From the NCBI RefSeq assembly GCF_007679965.1, contig NZ_VEHL01000001.1, positions 372,001 to 436,000 of the forward strand: a DNA stretch of 64,000 nt, read 5' to 3'. The position numbers and the translations under genes were made by a program. The notes below the pieces were generated by a model. That model worked only from the letters and a program-made list of their open reading frames with translations, had not been told where the DNA came from and did no database searches. Source of the DNA: Bordetella genomosp. 13 (GTDB lineage: Bacteria; Pseudomonadota; Gammaproteobacteria; Burkholderiales; Burkholderiaceae_B). Shown here piece after piece: positions 47,811 to 57,533 of this stretch. Each line of letters starts with the position of its first letter. Within the stretch, counting starts at the first letter, position 1.

Positions 47811-50800
47811 ATGAACGCCCCTCTTGCCAGCCAAGTCCTTGCGGCAACCCCTGTGGCCGCCGGCGCGCGCCTGCGCGAAATCCCCTACAACTACACCTCG
47901 TTTTCCGATCGCGAAGTCGTTTCGCGGCTGCTGGGCGAAGACGCCTGGCAACTGCTGTCCGACCTGCGCGGCGAGCGTCGCACCGGCCGATCGGCGCGCA
48001 TGCTCTACGAGGTGCTGGGCGACATCTGGGTCGTACGCCGCAATCCCTATCTGCAGGACGACCTGCTGGACAACCCGAAGCGCCGCAAGCTGCTGATCGA
48101 GGCCCTGCATCACCGCCTGCGCGAGATCGACAAGCGCCGCGCGCCGGGCACCGGCGAGGCCGGACATGACGCCAAGGTGGTCGAACTGCTGGCGCGCGGT
48201 CGCACCGCGGTGTCCGAATTCGAGCAGCAGTTCGAACAGACCGAGCACCTGCGCCGCGACGCGCAGCGCGTGCTGGGCCGCATCACCGCGCGCGGCAACA
48301 TCAAGTTCGACGGCCTGTCGCGCGTGTCGCACGTCACCGACGCCACCGACTGGCGCGTCGAGTATCCCTTCGTGGTGCTGACGCCCGACCACGAGGAAGA
48401 GATCGCGCCGCTGGTGCGCGCCTGTATCGAGCTCAACCTCACCATCGTGCCGCGCGGCGGCGGCACCGGCTACACGGGCGGCGCCATTCCGCTGACGTGG
48501 AAGTCGGCCGTCATCAACACCGAGAAGTTCGACGCGCTGGGCCAGGTCGAGTCCTGTATGCTGCCCGGCCTGTCCGAGCCCGTGGGCGTCATCGCCACCG
48601 GCGCCGGCGTGGTCACCAAGCGCGTGGCCGAAGCCGCCGAGCATGCTGGCTACGTGTTCGCCGTCGATCCCACCTCCGCCGAGGCATCCTGTATCGGCGG
48701 CAACATCGCCATGAACGCCGGCGGCAAGAAAGCCCTGCTGTGGGGCACCGCGCTGGACAACCTGGCCTGGTGGCGCATGGTCGATCCCGACGGCAACTGG
48801 CTCGAGGTCACGCGCCTGGACCACAACATGGGCAAGATCCATGACGTGGACGTGGCCCGCTTCGAGGTCCGCTGGTTCGACGGCGCCGGCAAGCCCGGCG
48901 AGCGCCTGTTGCGCACCGAGACCCTGGAAATCGAGGGCAAGCGTTTCCGCAAGGTCGGCCTGGGCAAGGACGTCACCGACAAGTTCCTGGCGGGCCTGCC
49001 CGGCGTGCAGAAGGAAGGCTGCGATGGCCTGATCACCTCCGCGCGCTGGGTGCTGCATCGCATGCCCAGATTCACGCGCACGGTCTGCCTGGAGTTCTTC
49101 GGCCAGGCGCGCGACGCCGTGCCGTCCATCCTCGAAGTGAAGGGCTACCTCGACGGCGAAGGCCGCGCGCGCGGCGCCATCCTGGCCGGCCTGGAGCACC
49201 TGGACGAGCGCTACCTGCGCGCCGTGGGCTACGCCACCAAGAGCAAGCGCGGCACGCTGCCCAAGATGCTGCTGCTGGGCGACATCGTCGGCGACGACGA
49301 GAACGCCGTGGCCGCCGCCGCCAGCGAAGTGGTGCGCCTGGCCAATACGCGCCACGGCGAGGGCTTCATCGCCGTCAGCCCCGAGGCCCGCAAGAAGTTC
49401 TGGGCCGACCGCGCCCGCACCGCCGCCATCTCGCGCCACACCAACGCCTTCAAGATCAACGAAGACGTGGTGATCCCGCTGGGCCGCATGGGCGAGTACA
49501 CGGACCACATCGAGCGCATCAACATCGAGCTGTCCACCCGCAACAAGCTGCGCCTGGTCGAAGCGCTGGACGCCTACCTGGCCGAGCCGCTGCCGCTGGG
49601 CAAGCCCGAGGACGACGAGGACGCCGGCATCACCAGCAGCGAAGTGCTGGCCGAGCGCACGCGCCAGGCCATCGAGCTGCTGCATGCCGCGCGCCAGCGC
49701 TGGCAGTGGCTGCTGGACAACCTCGACCTGCCGCTTGCGCGGATGCTGCCCGAGCTGCCCCGCCTGGGCATGGCGCATCTGCAGGGCACGCTGTCCGAAC
49801 GGCTGGCGCGCCAGCCGCAGGCCCGCGTGTTCGACGTGGTGCAGGACCGCACCGTGCGCGTCTCGTGGCGCGCCGAGGTGCTGTCCGGCCTGCAGAGCCT
49901 GTTCCCCGGCAATGCGGGCAAGCCCATTCTCGACGGCCTGAAGGCCATCCACGCCCGCGTGCTGAAGAGCCGTGTGTTCGTGGCGCTGCACATGCACGCC
50001 GGCGACGGCAACGTGCACACCAACATCCCGGTCAACTCCGACGACTACGACATGCTGCAGGAGGCCCACCAGGCCGTCGAGCGCATCATGCAGATCGCGC
50101 GCGACCTGGATGGCGTCATCTCGGGCGAGCACGGCATCGGGCTGACCAAGTACGAATTCCTGACCGACGAGGAACTGGCGCCGTTCCAGGCCTACAAGCG
50201 CCGCATCGATCCCAACGGCCATTTCAACGCCGGCAAGCTGATGCCGGGCGCCGACCTGCGCCACGCCTGGACGCCCAGCTTCAACCTGATGGGCCACGAG
50301 TCGCTGATCATGCAGCAGAGCGACATCGGCGCCATCTCGGCTTCGGTGAAGGACTGCCTGCGCTGCGGCAAGTGCAAGCCGGTGTGCGCCACGCACGTGC
50401 CGCGCGCCAACCTGCTGTACTCGCCGCGCAACAAGATCCTGGCCACGTCGCTGCTGGTCGAGGCCTTCCTGTACGAAGAGCAGACCCGCCGCGGCGTCAG
50501 CCTGAAGCACTGGGAAGAGTTCGAGGACGTGGCGGACCACTGCACGGTGTGCCACAAGTGCTACAACCCGTGCCCGGTCGACATCGACTTCGGCGACGTG
50601 TCGATGAACATGCGCGCGCTGCTGCGCCGCATGGGCCGCAAGTCCATCAACCCCGGCACGTCAGCCGCCATGTTCTTCCTGAACGCGAAGGATCCGGCCA
50701 CCATCAACATCACCCGCCAGGCCATGGTGGGCGTGGGCTACAAGGTGCAGCGCGCCGCGCACGACCTGCTGGGCGGGCTGGTGCGCAGGCAGACCGCCAA

Positions 50801-51755
50801 TCCGCCGCCCACCGTGGGCAAGGCGCCCCTGCGCGAGCAGGTGGTGCACTTCGTCAACAAGAAGATGCCGGGCGGCCTGCCCAAGCAGACCGCGCGCAAG
50901 CTGCTGGACATCGAGGACGCCAACTACGTGCCGATCATCCGCGATCCGCAGGCCACCACGGCCGACACGGAAGCGGTGTTCTATTTCCCGGGTTGCGGCT
51001 CCGAGCGCCTGTTCTCCCAGGTCGGCCTGGCCACGCAGGCCATGCTGTGGCATGCCGGCGTGCAGACCGTGCTGCCGCCAGGCTACCTGTGCTGCGGCTA
51101 TCCGCAGCGCGGCAACGGCATGAGCGACAAGGCCGAGCAGATCATCACCGACAACCGCGTGCTGTTCCATCGCATGGCCAACACGCTGAACTACCTCGAC
51201 ATCAAGACGGTGGTGGTCAGCTGCGGCACCTGCTACGACCAGTTGGCCGGCTATGAGTTCGAGAAGATCTTCCCGGGCTGCCGCCTGATCGACATCCACG
51301 AATACCTGATGGAGAAGGGCCTGAAGCTGGATGGCGTGCAGGGCGTGCGGTACATGTACCACGACCCCTGCCACACCCCCATGAAGCTGCAGGACCCGAT
51401 GAAGACCGTGCGCACGCTGGTGGGCGACGCCACCATCAAGAGCGATCGCTGCTGCGGCGAGTCGGGCACCCTGGCCGTCACGCGCCCCGACATCTCCACG
51501 CAGATCCGCTTCCGCAAGGAAGAGGAAATGCAGAAGAACACGAAGAGCCTGCGCGGCGATGGTTTCACGGGCGAGGTGAAGGTGCTGACGTCCTGCCCGT
51601 CGTGCCTGCAGGGCTTGTCGCGCTACGAAGGCGATACCGGCGTGGACGCGGACTACATCGTCGTCGAGATGGCGCGTCACGTGCTGGGCGCGACGTGGAT
51701 GGAGGATTACGTGAAGCGCGCGAACGAAGGCGGGATCGAGCGGGTGCTGGTGTAG
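47811..51755 (+). CDS. Large FAD-linked oxidoreductase with Fe-S and CCG domains (DUF3683 type)
   Basis: A 1314-residue multidomain protein. About residues 1-180 are a DUF3683-like region; 180-400 an FAD-binding PCMH fold ([18 protein letters not shown]); 400-830 an FAD-oxidase C-terminal domain ([26 protein letters not shown]). Two [4Fe-4S] clusters follow ([14 protein letters not shown] near 850, [14 protein letters not shown] near 910), then two CCG domains ([10 protein letters not shown] near 1093, CCGESGTL near 1214). This is a D-2-hydroxyacid dehydrogenase-like architecture (GlcD plus GlcF fused); the substrate is probably a D-2-hydroxyacid such as D-lactate or D-2-hydroxyglutarate. A strong terminator follows. 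Confidence 0.88.
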   Translation: MNAPLASQVLAATPVAAGARLREIPYNYTSFSDREVVSRLLGEDAWQLLSDLRGERRTGRSARMLYEVLGDIWVVRRNPYLQDDLLDNPKRRKLLIEALHHRLREIDKRRAPGTGEAGHDAKVVELLARGRTAVSEFEQQFEQTEHLRRDAQRVLGRITARGNIKFDGLSRVSHVTDATDWRVEYPFVVLTPDHEEEIAPLVRACIELNLTIVPRGGGTGYTGGAIPLTWKSAVINTEKFDALGQVESCMLPGLSEPVGVIATGAGVVTKRVAEAAEHAGYVFAVDPTSAEASCIGGNIAMNAGGKKALLWGTALDNLAWWRMVDPDGNWLEVTRLDHNMGKIHDVDVARFEVRWFDGAGKPGERLLRTETLEIEGKRFRKVGLGKDVTDKFLAGLPGVQKEGCDGLITSARWVLHRMPRFTRTVCLEFFGQARDAVPSILEVKGYLDGEGRARGAILAGLEHLDERYLRAVGYATKSKRGTLPKMLLLGDIVGDDENAVAAAASEVVRLANTRHGEGFIAVSPEARKKFWADRARTAAISRHTNAFKINEDVVIPLGRMGEYTDHIERINIELSTRNKLRLVEALDAYLAEPLPLGKPEDDEDAGITSSEVLAERTRQAIELLHAARQRWQWLLDNLDLPLARMLPELPRLGMAHLQGTLSERLARQPQARVFDVVQDRTVRVSWRAEVLSGLQSLFPGNAGKPILDGLKAIHARVLKSRVFVALHMHAGDGNVHTNIPVNSDDYDMLQEAHQAVERIMQIARDLDGVISGEHGIGLTKYEFLTDEELAPFQAYKRRIDPNGHFNAGKLMPGADLRHAWTPSFNLMGHESLIMQQSDIGAISASVKDCLRCGKCKPVCATHVPRANLLYSPRNKILATSLLVEAFLYEEQTRRGVSLKHWEEFEDVADHCTVCHKCYNPCPVDIDFGDVSMNMRALLRRMGRKSINPGTSAAMFFLNAKDPATINITRQAMVGVGYKVQRAAHDLLGGLVRRQTANPPPTVGKAPLREQVVHFVNKKMPGGLPKQTARKLLDIEDANYVPIIRDPQATTADTEAVFYFPGCGSERLFSQVGLATQAMLWHAGVQTVLPPGYLCCGYPQRGNGMSDKAEQIITDNRVLFHRMANTLNYLDIKTVVVSCGTCYDQLAGYEFEKIFPGCRLIDIHEYLMEKGLKLDGVQGVRYMYHDPCHTPMKLQDPMKTVRTLVGDATIKSDRCCGESGTLAVTRPDISTQIRFRKEEEMQKNTKSLRGDGFTGEVKVLTSCPSCLQGLSRYEGDTGVDADYIVVEMARHVLGATWMEDYVKRANEGGIERVLV

Positions 51756-51789
51756 GTTCCTGCCCGTCTCGGCCTGGATGCGTGCGATG

Positions 51790-51823
51790 AACGCGGCGAG
51801 TTTTTACTCGCCGCGTTTTTTTG
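51790..51823 (+). terminator. Terminator of the FAD oxidoreductase gene
   Basis: AACGCGGCGAG (51790-51800), a six-base loop, and CTCGCCGCGTT (51807-51817) form an 11-bp stem followed by seven T. It lies 35 bp after the stop and 13 bp before the end of the convergent fic gene. Confidence 0.9.
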
Positions 51824-51835
51824 CTCAATCGGCCT

Positions 51836-53065
51836 TTACGCTGGATGTTCCGGCAGCCGTGTCTGGCGCACAACGTCCAGAAGGACTTCATCGAGTCCCG
51901 TGTAGAGCGCGTTCATCACTTCATGGGCGTAAAACACGCGATGCCGTCGCCGAGAATTCGCAGGCCGGAGGATATCCATTTCGACCAGCGCGGTGGTCGC
52001 GGTGTTTGCCGCAGGGAAACTGATTTGCAACCGCTGCGCCACCATGTTGACTGTCACGACAGGCTGGCCAAGAAGCAATTTACTCACTTCCCATATCGCG
52101 GCATCACGCCTTTTTACCTTGGCGGCAATCGCCGCATGCCATTTTTCCTGGATTGCGCGCAGCCCATGGAACAGCTGCACGGTGTGTCGGCTGGATGCGA
52201 CGACGCATTCCAGAAACAGAGTCAACCAAGGGCCCCAGCTGAGGTGTTTCTGCGCTTCGCTCAGTGCGTGGTAATACTCTCGCTGCCTGACCTTCAGAAA
52301 GGTCGCCAAGTGGATGGGGGGTTCCCCTTCCGCCTTGAACATCAACGGCAGCAGCAGCCGTCCGGTGCGGCCATTGCCGTCCCGAAACGGGTGGATGGCT
52401 TCGAACTGCGCATGCGCGATCGCTGCGCGCATAAGTACCGATACGATCGCATGACCTTCGGGTTCATATTGCAGAAGCCTCTCCAGGTCCGTCATCAGCC
52501 TTGCAATCTCTTCCGGGGGCGGCGGGATGAAGCTTGCCGTTTCGATGGCGAAGCCGCCGATCCAGTTCTGCATCTGACGCCACCGACCGGGATCGGCGCG
52601 ATCGTCTCCGTCCATCAGCCGCGCGTGGAGCGCACGAATCAAGTCGGCGTTCAATGCGGACTGACCATGTCGGGCGACCTCATGCGCACCGTAGGCGAAG
52701 GCGCGCACATAATTCAACGTACTGTTCGCGTCCTGGTCTGACTTTGCGTCTTCAGTGCCGGCATCAAGCTCGTGTACGAGCAACCCATCGAAGGTGGTAT
52801 GCGTCCCTTCGATCTGGCTGCTGTCGACCGCTTCCCGCCGGTTGAGCATGTGCAGCAGCAAGTCGGCATGGTCCTGGTTCTGGACGATGGTGTTGCGCAG
52901 AAGATCCAGTTCTCGTCGCGCTAATACCATGAGCGCATGGCAAGCTGGAACGTCGACGAAGGACGGAGCCGGCAACGGGACCACGGCAAAGCAGCCAGAC
53001 TTCCCAGGGACCGGAAGACAGGTTGCTTGCAACCGCGGGTGGAGGTCGGATTTGCGCACGAACAA
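51836..53065 (-). CDS. Class II Fic-family adenylyltransferase-like protein
   Basis: A 409-residue protein with Fic_N (about 45-130), Fic core (about 135-260) and a C-terminal winged helix (AAIWEVSKLLLGQPVVTVNMVAQRLQ). The catalytic motif is HPFRDGNGRTGR (residues 225-236). An inhibitory motif SSQIEG (Ser82 to Gly87, SxxxEG) lies N-terminal, so it is self-inhibited class II. Fic enzymes AMPylate proteins; the target is unknown. The start is uncertain: TTG at 53065 or GTG at 53059; no ATG gives a complete N-terminus. The upstream region is AT-rich, unlike the surroundings. Confidence 0.88.
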   Translation of the reverse strand: MFVRKSDLHPRLQATCLPVPGKSGCFAVVPLPAPSFVDVPACHALMVLARRELDLLRNTIVQNQDHADLLLHMLNRREAVDSSQIEGTHTTFDGLLVHELDAGTEDAKSDQDANSTLNYVRAFAYGAHEVARHGQSALNADLIRALHARLMDGDDRADPGRWRQMQNWIGGFAIETASFIPPPPEEIARLMTDLERLLQYEPEGHAIVSVLMRAAIAHAQFEAIHPFRDGNGRTGRLLLPLMFKAEGEPPIHLATFLKVRQREYYHALSEAQKHLSWGPWLTLFLECVVASSRHTVQLFHGLRAIQEKWHAAIAAKVKRRDAAIWEVSKLLLGQPVVTVNMVAQRLQISFPAANTATTALVEMDILRPANSRRRHRVFYAHEVMNALYTGLDEVLLDVVRQTRLPEHPA

Positions 53066-53120
53066 ACTCAGAAGAGTGGTTTTTTATTAAAAGATAAATA
53101 TACTACCTATTAGTAATGGT

Positions 53121-53149
53121 GCGCCAACTGAATTTTGCCGCGCCAACTG
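53121..53149. repeat. Direct repeat between fic and the ParD-like gene
   Basis: GCGCCAACTG occurs at 53121-53130 and 53140-53149, 19 bp apart (about two helical turns), in the divergent promoter region. The spacing suits a tandem regulator site. Confidence 0.55.
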
Positions 53150-53162
53150 CACCGCCTATATA

Positions 53163-53187
53163 ATCCATATGCAAATCGTATATGGAT
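53163..53187. promoter_or_regulatory. Candidate operator of the ParD-like/map operon
   Basis: ATCCATAT (53163-53170) and ATATGGAT (53180-53187) are perfect inverted repeats nine bases apart, ending six bases before the antitoxin start. It is a good autorepression site for a ribbon-helix-helix antitoxin, by analogy. Confidence 0.5.
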
Positions 53188-53193
53188 CACTTC

Positions 53194-53406
53194 ATGGGCA
53201 TCGTAAACATCGACGACGACCTGCACGACCAGCTGCGCAAGGCCAGCACCGTCTCCTGCCGTTCCATCAACGCGCAGGCCGCCTTCTGGATGAAGATCGG
53301 CATGCTGTGCGAGATGAATCCCACGGAAAGCTTCAACGACATCGTCGGCCGCGAGCTGCGGGCGGCCGGCGTGGCGGCGCGGCCTCTGGCGGCGGCCGCG
53401 ACATGA
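53194..53406 (+). CDS. ParD-like antitoxin-family protein
   Basis: A 70-residue protein: MGIVNIDDDLHDQLRKAS then CRSINAQAAFWMKIGMLCE. This is the ParD-like family (PF11903), a ribbon-helix-helix-like antitoxin fold. The ATG at 53194 matches the family start; an ATG at 53182 falls inside the inverted repeat and is less likely. It has no parE toxin beside it; instead its stop overlaps the start of a methionine aminopeptidase gene (ATGA at 53403-53406). It should bind DNA and perhaps regulate this operon. Confidence 0.8.
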   Translation: MGIVNIDDDLHDQLRKASTVSCRSINAQAAFWMKIGMLCEMNPTESFNDIVGRELRAAGVAARPLAAAAT

Positions 53407-54170
53407 CCAAGCGGCCCGAGGAAGTCGAGCTGATGGCCGCGTCCGGCAGGCTGTTGGCGCAGGTCTTCGCCCATCTCGACAAATTGAACCTGATCGGCAT
53501 GTCGACCTTGCAGGTCAACGACCTGGTCGACCAGTACATCGTGAAAGACCTGCAGGCGCGTCCCGCCAGCAAGGGGCAGTACGGCTTCGCGTATTCGCTG
53601 AATTCGTCGCGCAACCACGTGGTGTGCCACGGCGTGCCGTCCGCCACCGAAATCCTGCAAAACGGCGACATCGTCAACCTGGACATCACGCTGGAGAAGA
53701 ACGGGTACATCGCCGACTCCAGCAAGACCTACCTGGTGGGCGAGGTCGCGCCGGCCGCCAGGCGGCTGGTGCAGACCACGTACGAGGCCATGTGGAAGGG
53801 CATCCGCGCCGTTCGGCCGGGCGCGCGCCTGGGCGACGTGGGGCACGCCATCGAGAAGCACGCCCGCAAGAACGGCTATACGGTGGTGCGCGAATACTGC
53901 GGCCACGGCATCGGCCGTGAGATGCACGAGCCGCCCGAAGTGCTGCACTGGGGCAAGCCGCAGACGGGCCTGGCGCTGCGCGAAGGCATGGTCTTCACTA
54001 TCGAACCGATGATCAACCAGGGCATCGAAGCGGTCGAGACCGAAGACGACGGATGGACGGTCGTGACCCGCGACGGCAAGCTGTCCGCGCAGTTCGAGCA
54101 CACCGTCGCCGTCACCCGCAATGGCGTGCGGGTGCTGACCCTGCGTCCCGACGAGAAGATGCCAGGTTAG
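53403..54170 (+). CDS. map: Type I methionine aminopeptidase
   Basis: A 255-residue pita-bread metallopeptidase. The metal ligands are in NLDITLEKNGYIADSSKT (two Asp), CGHGIGREMHEPPE (His) and FTIEPM and QFEHTVAVT (two Glu); HHVVCHGVPS-like NHVVCHGVPS is the substrate His region. It removes N-terminal Met from nascent proteins. The ATG overlaps the ParD-like stop. Pairing with a ParD-like gene suggests a specialised second copy; the primary map, usually beside rpsB, is not in the window. Confidence 0.9.
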   Translation: MTKRPEEVELMAASGRLLAQVFAHLDKLNLIGMSTLQVNDLVDQYIVKDLQARPASKGQYGFAYSLNSSRNHVVCHGVPSATEILQNGDIVNLDITLEKNGYIADSSKTYLVGEVAPAARRLVQTTYEAMWKGIRAVRPGARLGDVGHAIEKHARKNGYTVVREYCGHGIGREMHEPPEVLHWGKPQTGLALREGMVFTIEPMINQGIEAVETEDDGWTVVTRDGKLSAQFEHTVAVTRNGVRVLTLRPDEKMPG

Positions 54171-54226
54171 AAAAAGGCGGGCACGCCGCTTGCTCATTCG
54201 TCGTTTTCCACCCCTGGGAAACGGCC

Positions 54227-54709
54227 ATGAACAAGAAATCGGACAGCCCGCATGCGCGCGGCGACAGCGTCCACGCCGTCGTCGACCAGTCTTCCCGGCA
54301 CCCGATCCATCGCGCGTTCGACAGGTTCGCGTCCGCCGTCGCGCGCTGGACGGGATCTCCGGCCAGTTTCTGCCTTGCCTTCATCGTGGTCATCGCCTGG
54401 GCCGTCAGCGGGCCGATATTCGGCTACACCGACACCTGGCAGCTGGTGATCAACACCGGCACGACCATCGTCACCTTCCTGATGGTCTTCCTCATCCAGC
54501 AAAGCCAGAACAAGGACAGCAAGGCCTTGCAGATGAAGTTGGACGAGCTGCTGTTCGCCATGAAAGGCGCGGATGACGACGTGATCGACGCCGAGGACCT
54601 GGACGAGGACAGGCTCGACAAGCTGGCCCGCCATTATTCCGACCTGGCCAAGCGGGCGCGGTCCGGCGCGGAAGGCTCGTCCTCCACGGGCCAGGCGACC
54701 GGCGACTGA
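54227..54709 (+). CDS. Low-affinity iron permease-family small membrane protein
   Basis: A 160-residue protein with two hydrophobic segments (FCLAFIVVIAWAVSGPIFG and LVINTGTTIVTFLMVFLIQQSQNKDSKALQMKLDELL), the signature of the bacterial FTR/DUF1003-like low affinity iron permease family. N-terminal and C-terminal ends are hydrophilic; the latter is acidic (DDDVIDAEDLDEDRLD). The start at 54227 matches the family; function in bacteria is unproven. Confidence 0.75.
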   Translation: MNKKSDSPHARGDSVHAVVDQSSRHPIHRAFDRFASAVARWTGSPASFCLAFIVVIAWAVSGPIFGYTDTWQLVINTGTTIVTFLMVFLIQQSQNKDSKALQMKLDELLFAMKGADDDVIDAEDLDEDRLDKLARHYSDLAKRARSGAEGSSSTGQATGD

Positions 54710-54894
54710 CCACCCATAGTCGCAAAAGCGAACGCCTTATCGAAATAATTCCATCGACAGCGTCTCGGGACGGCTCCTACACTCGCCACGAGCCCCAGGG
54801 CCCGGCAGCGGACCCCTCCGCCGCGCGCGTGCCGCCGCCCCCGGCACGGCTCGCCACGCCGCCCGCGCCCTGGCTGCATTTCCAGGAGACGACC

Positions 54895-56337
54895 ATGACC
54901 ACCCCGCGCTACGACAACCTCATCGATGGACAATGGGTCGCTGGCAACAGCTATTCCCAGAACCTGAATCCTTCCAACCTGGCCGACGTGATCGGCGAGT
55001 ACGCCCAGGGTGATGCCGCGCAGGTCGAGGCCGCCGTGCAGGCCGCCCGCGCCGCGTTCCCGGCCTGGTCCACCGGCAGCGTGCAGGCACGCGCCGACGC
55101 GCTGGAGAAGATCGCCGCCGAGATCCTGGCGCGCCGCGAGGAACTCGGCGAACTGCTGGCCCGCGAAGAAGGCAAGACCCGCCCCGAAGCCATCGGCGAA
55201 GTGGCGCGCGCCGGCCAGATCTTCCGTTTCTTCGCCGGTGAAGTGGTGCGCCAGGCTGGCGAAGTGCTGCCTTCCGTGCGTCCCAACGTGGGCGTCGAGA
55301 TCACGCGCGAACCCGTCGGCGTGGTGGGCCTGATCACGCCGTGGAACTTCCCCATCGCCATTCCCGCGTGGAAGATCGCGCCCGCGCTGGCCCACGGCAA
55401 CTGCGTGGTGATCAAGCCCGCCGACCTGGTGCCCGGCTCCGCCTGGGCGCTGGCCGACATCATCCACCGCAGCGGAATTCCCGCCGGCGTGTTCAACCTG
55501 GTGATGGGCCGCGGCAGCGTCATCGGCAATGCGCTGGTCGACCACGCCGAGGTCGACGCCATCAGCTTCACGGGATCGGAAGGCGTGGGCCGCGGCATCG
55601 CCGAACGCGCGTCGCGCACGCTGAAGAAAGTGCAGTTGGAGATGGGCGGCAAGAACCCGCAGGTGGTGCTGGACGATGCCGACCTGGACGTGGCGGTGGA
55701 GCTCTGCGCGCAGAGCGCTTTCTACTCGACGGGCCAGCGCTGCACGGCCTCCAGCCGCCTGATCGTCACCGCCGGCATCCATGACCGCTTCGTGCAGGCG
55801 CTGCAGGCGCGCATGGCGCGCATCAAGGTGGGCGACGCGCTGGCGCGGGGCATCGACATGGGCCCCGTGGCATCGCGCGCGCAGCTGGAACAGAACCTGA
55901 GCTACCTGGCCATTGGCCGCGACGAGGGCGCGCGCCTGGCGGCGGGCGGCGAGACGGTGAAGGCCGGGACCGAAGGCTATTTCATGTCGCCGGCGCTGTT
56001 CACCGACAGCGCGGCCGGCATGCGCATCAACCGCGAAGAGATCTTCGGGCCGGTGGCCAGCGTGATCCGCGTGAAGGATTACGAAGAAGCGCTGCAGGTG
56101 GCCAACGACACGATGTTCGGCCTGTCGGCCGGCATCGCGACCACGTCGCTGAAGTACGCCACGCACTTCAAGCGCCATGCGCAGGCGGGCATGGTGATGG
56201 TGAACCTGCCGACCGCGGGCGTGGATTATCACGTGCCGTTCGGCGGCCGCAAGGGCAGCAGCTACGGCCCGCGCGAGCAGGGCGCCTATGCGCGCGAGTT
56301 CTATACGACGGTGAAGACGGCCTATACGCTGGCCTGA
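54895..56337 (+). CDS. NAD(P)-dependent aldehyde dehydrogenase
   Basis: A 480-residue ALDH. The catalytic Glu is in LEMGGKNPQVV (near residue 249) and the nucleophile is in STGQRCTASSRL (Cys near 283). The closest type by overall look is 2,5-dioxovalerate (alpha-ketoglutaric semialdehyde) dehydrogenase, but succinate or benzaldehyde semialdehyde relatives cannot be excluded. AGGAG lies six bases before the ATG. No linked sugar-acid genes are seen; the Bug protein downstream is on the other strand. Confidence 0.88.
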   Translation: MTTPRYDNLIDGQWVAGNSYSQNLNPSNLADVIGEYAQGDAAQVEAAVQAARAAFPAWSTGSVQARADALEKIAAEILARREELGELLAREEGKTRPEAIGEVARAGQIFRFFAGEVVRQAGEVLPSVRPNVGVEITREPVGVVGLITPWNFPIAIPAWKIAPALAHGNCVVIKPADLVPGSAWALADIIHRSGIPAGVFNLVMGRGSVIGNALVDHAEVDAISFTGSEGVGRGIAERASRTLKKVQLEMGGKNPQVVLDDADLDVAVELCAQSAFYSTGQRCTASSRLIVTAGIHDRFVQALQARMARIKVGDALARGIDMGPVASRAQLEQNLSYLAIGRDEGARLAAGGETVKAGTEGYFMSPALFTDSAAGMRINREEIFGPVASVIRVKDYEEALQVANDTMFGLSAGIATTSLKYATHFKRHAQAGMVMVNLPTAGVDYHVPFGGRKGSSYGPREQGAYAREFYTTVKTAYTLA

Positions 56338-56455
56338 AGCCGGGGCCCGAAGACCGATGCCGCGCGGCGGGCCGGTCACCGACCCGCCGCTGCACCGGGG
56401 AACTGCGCACCATTCGCCGTGCTTGCAGTTCCTTCCCCCGCCGGGCTCCCAGGCC

Positions 56456-57439
56456 TTATTCGGCCTTGATGCCGGCTTCTTTGACCACTTGCTTCCACAA
56501 CACGGCCTCGTCCTTGATGAGGGACTCGGCCGCGGCCGGCGTCATGCCGGTTTGATTGATGCCCAGGCTGTCCAGCTTGGCCTTCACCTCGGGCGAGTTC
56601 AGCGCCACGTCGACTTCCTTGCGCCAGCGCGCCTTGATGTCGGCCGGCGTGTCGGCGGGCAACAGCACCGCGAACCAGTACGCCACGTCCAGGTTCTTGA
56701 TGCCTGAATCCTTGAAATTCGGCACGTTGGCGAAACGCGGATCGCGCTTGTCGCCCGTCTGCCCGAGCACGGTCAGGCGACCGCCTTCCAGGTACTGCGC
56801 CGCCGAGGCGGGGTTGGTGAAGACCATGTCGATATGGCCCGCCAACAGGTCGTTCAGGGCGGCCGAGGCGCCCTTGTACGGCACCACCTGCAACTGCGCG
56901 CCCGACTTGATCTGGAACAGCTCGCTGATCAGGTGACTGGGCGACCCGTTGCCGGTGCCGATGGTGAGCGACCGCGGCTTGGCCCTGGACTTGTCCAGCA
57001 CGTCCTGCACGCTGGCCAGTCCGGAATTCTTGCTGGCGAACAACAGGGCCGAGGCCTGGCCGACGAAGCCGGCCACGCTGAAGTCCTTCACCGGGTCATA
57101 CGACAGCTTGGTATACATGGCCGGCGCCGTGGTCTGCGCGTTGTCGGCCAGCAGGGCGACGTAGCCGCCGTGGCCCGGCTGCGCCACGTAGGCCGTGCCG
57201 ATGGTGGCGCCCGCGCCGGGCTTGTTCTCTACCACGACCGACTGGCCGAACTGCTCGCTGAGCTTCTGCGCCATCAGGCGCGCCACCACGTCGGAGCTGC
57301 CGCCCGGGGCGTAGGGCACGACCAGGTTGATGGCGTGGCTGGGAAAGCCCTGGGCCACAGCAAAAGGCGATGCTGTTGCAATTGCCACCGCCAGCGCGGC
57401 GCGCTGGATGATCGACCGCCTGATTCTGCATACACCCAT
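56456..57439 (-). CDS. Bug-family (TTT) extracytoplasmic solute-binding protein
   Basis: A 327-residue periplasmic protein: Arg-rich signal peptide ending near AVAQG, then INLVVPYAPGGSSDVVARLMAQKLSEQFGQSVVVENKPGAG, the Bug/TctC hallmark with the conserved PGG and NKPGAG. This family is greatly expanded in Bordetella. It binds carboxylates or other small molecules for tripartite tricarboxylate transport; the ligand is unknown. It is divergent from a LysR gene over 94 bp, the usual local control. Confidence 0.9.
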   Translation of the reverse strand: MGVCRIRRSIIQRAALAVAIATASPFAVAQGFPSHAINLVVPYAPGGSSDVVARLMAQKLSEQFGQSVVVENKPGAGATIGTAYVAQPGHGGYVALLADNAQTTAPAMYTKLSYDPVKDFSVAGFVGQASALLFASKNSGLASVQDVLDKSRAKPRSLTIGTGNGSPSHLISELFQIKSGAQLQVVPYKGASAALNDLLAGHIDMVFTNPASAAQYLEGGRLTVLGQTGDKRDPRFANVPNFKDSGIKNLDVAYWFAVLLPADTPADIKARWRKEVDVALNSPEVKAKLDSLGINQTGMTPAAAESLIKDEAVLWKQVVKEAGIKAE

Positions 57440-57472
57440 TGCCAAGGATTCCTGGTTGTTATGAAGTGAAAA

Positions 57473-57495
57473 CAGCCGTACTAGAATACGGGCTG
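57473..57495. promoter_or_regulatory. Candidate LysR operator in Bug/LysR divergent region
   Basis: CAGCCGTA, six bases, then TACGGGCTG: a near-perfect inverted repeat with one extra G. It lies midway between the two divergent starts and fits a LysR site; binding is inferred. Confidence 0.45.
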
Positions 57496-57533
57496 CTAAC
57501 TGCTTTCCGCTATTGAGGATTTGGCGTTGCGCT

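Noticed and set aside
47787..50555. A 922-codon minus-strand frame opposite the FAD oxidoreductase
   Set aside because: Composition of a shadow frame with no recognisable motifs; the plus-strand protein has clear FAD and Fe-S motifs.
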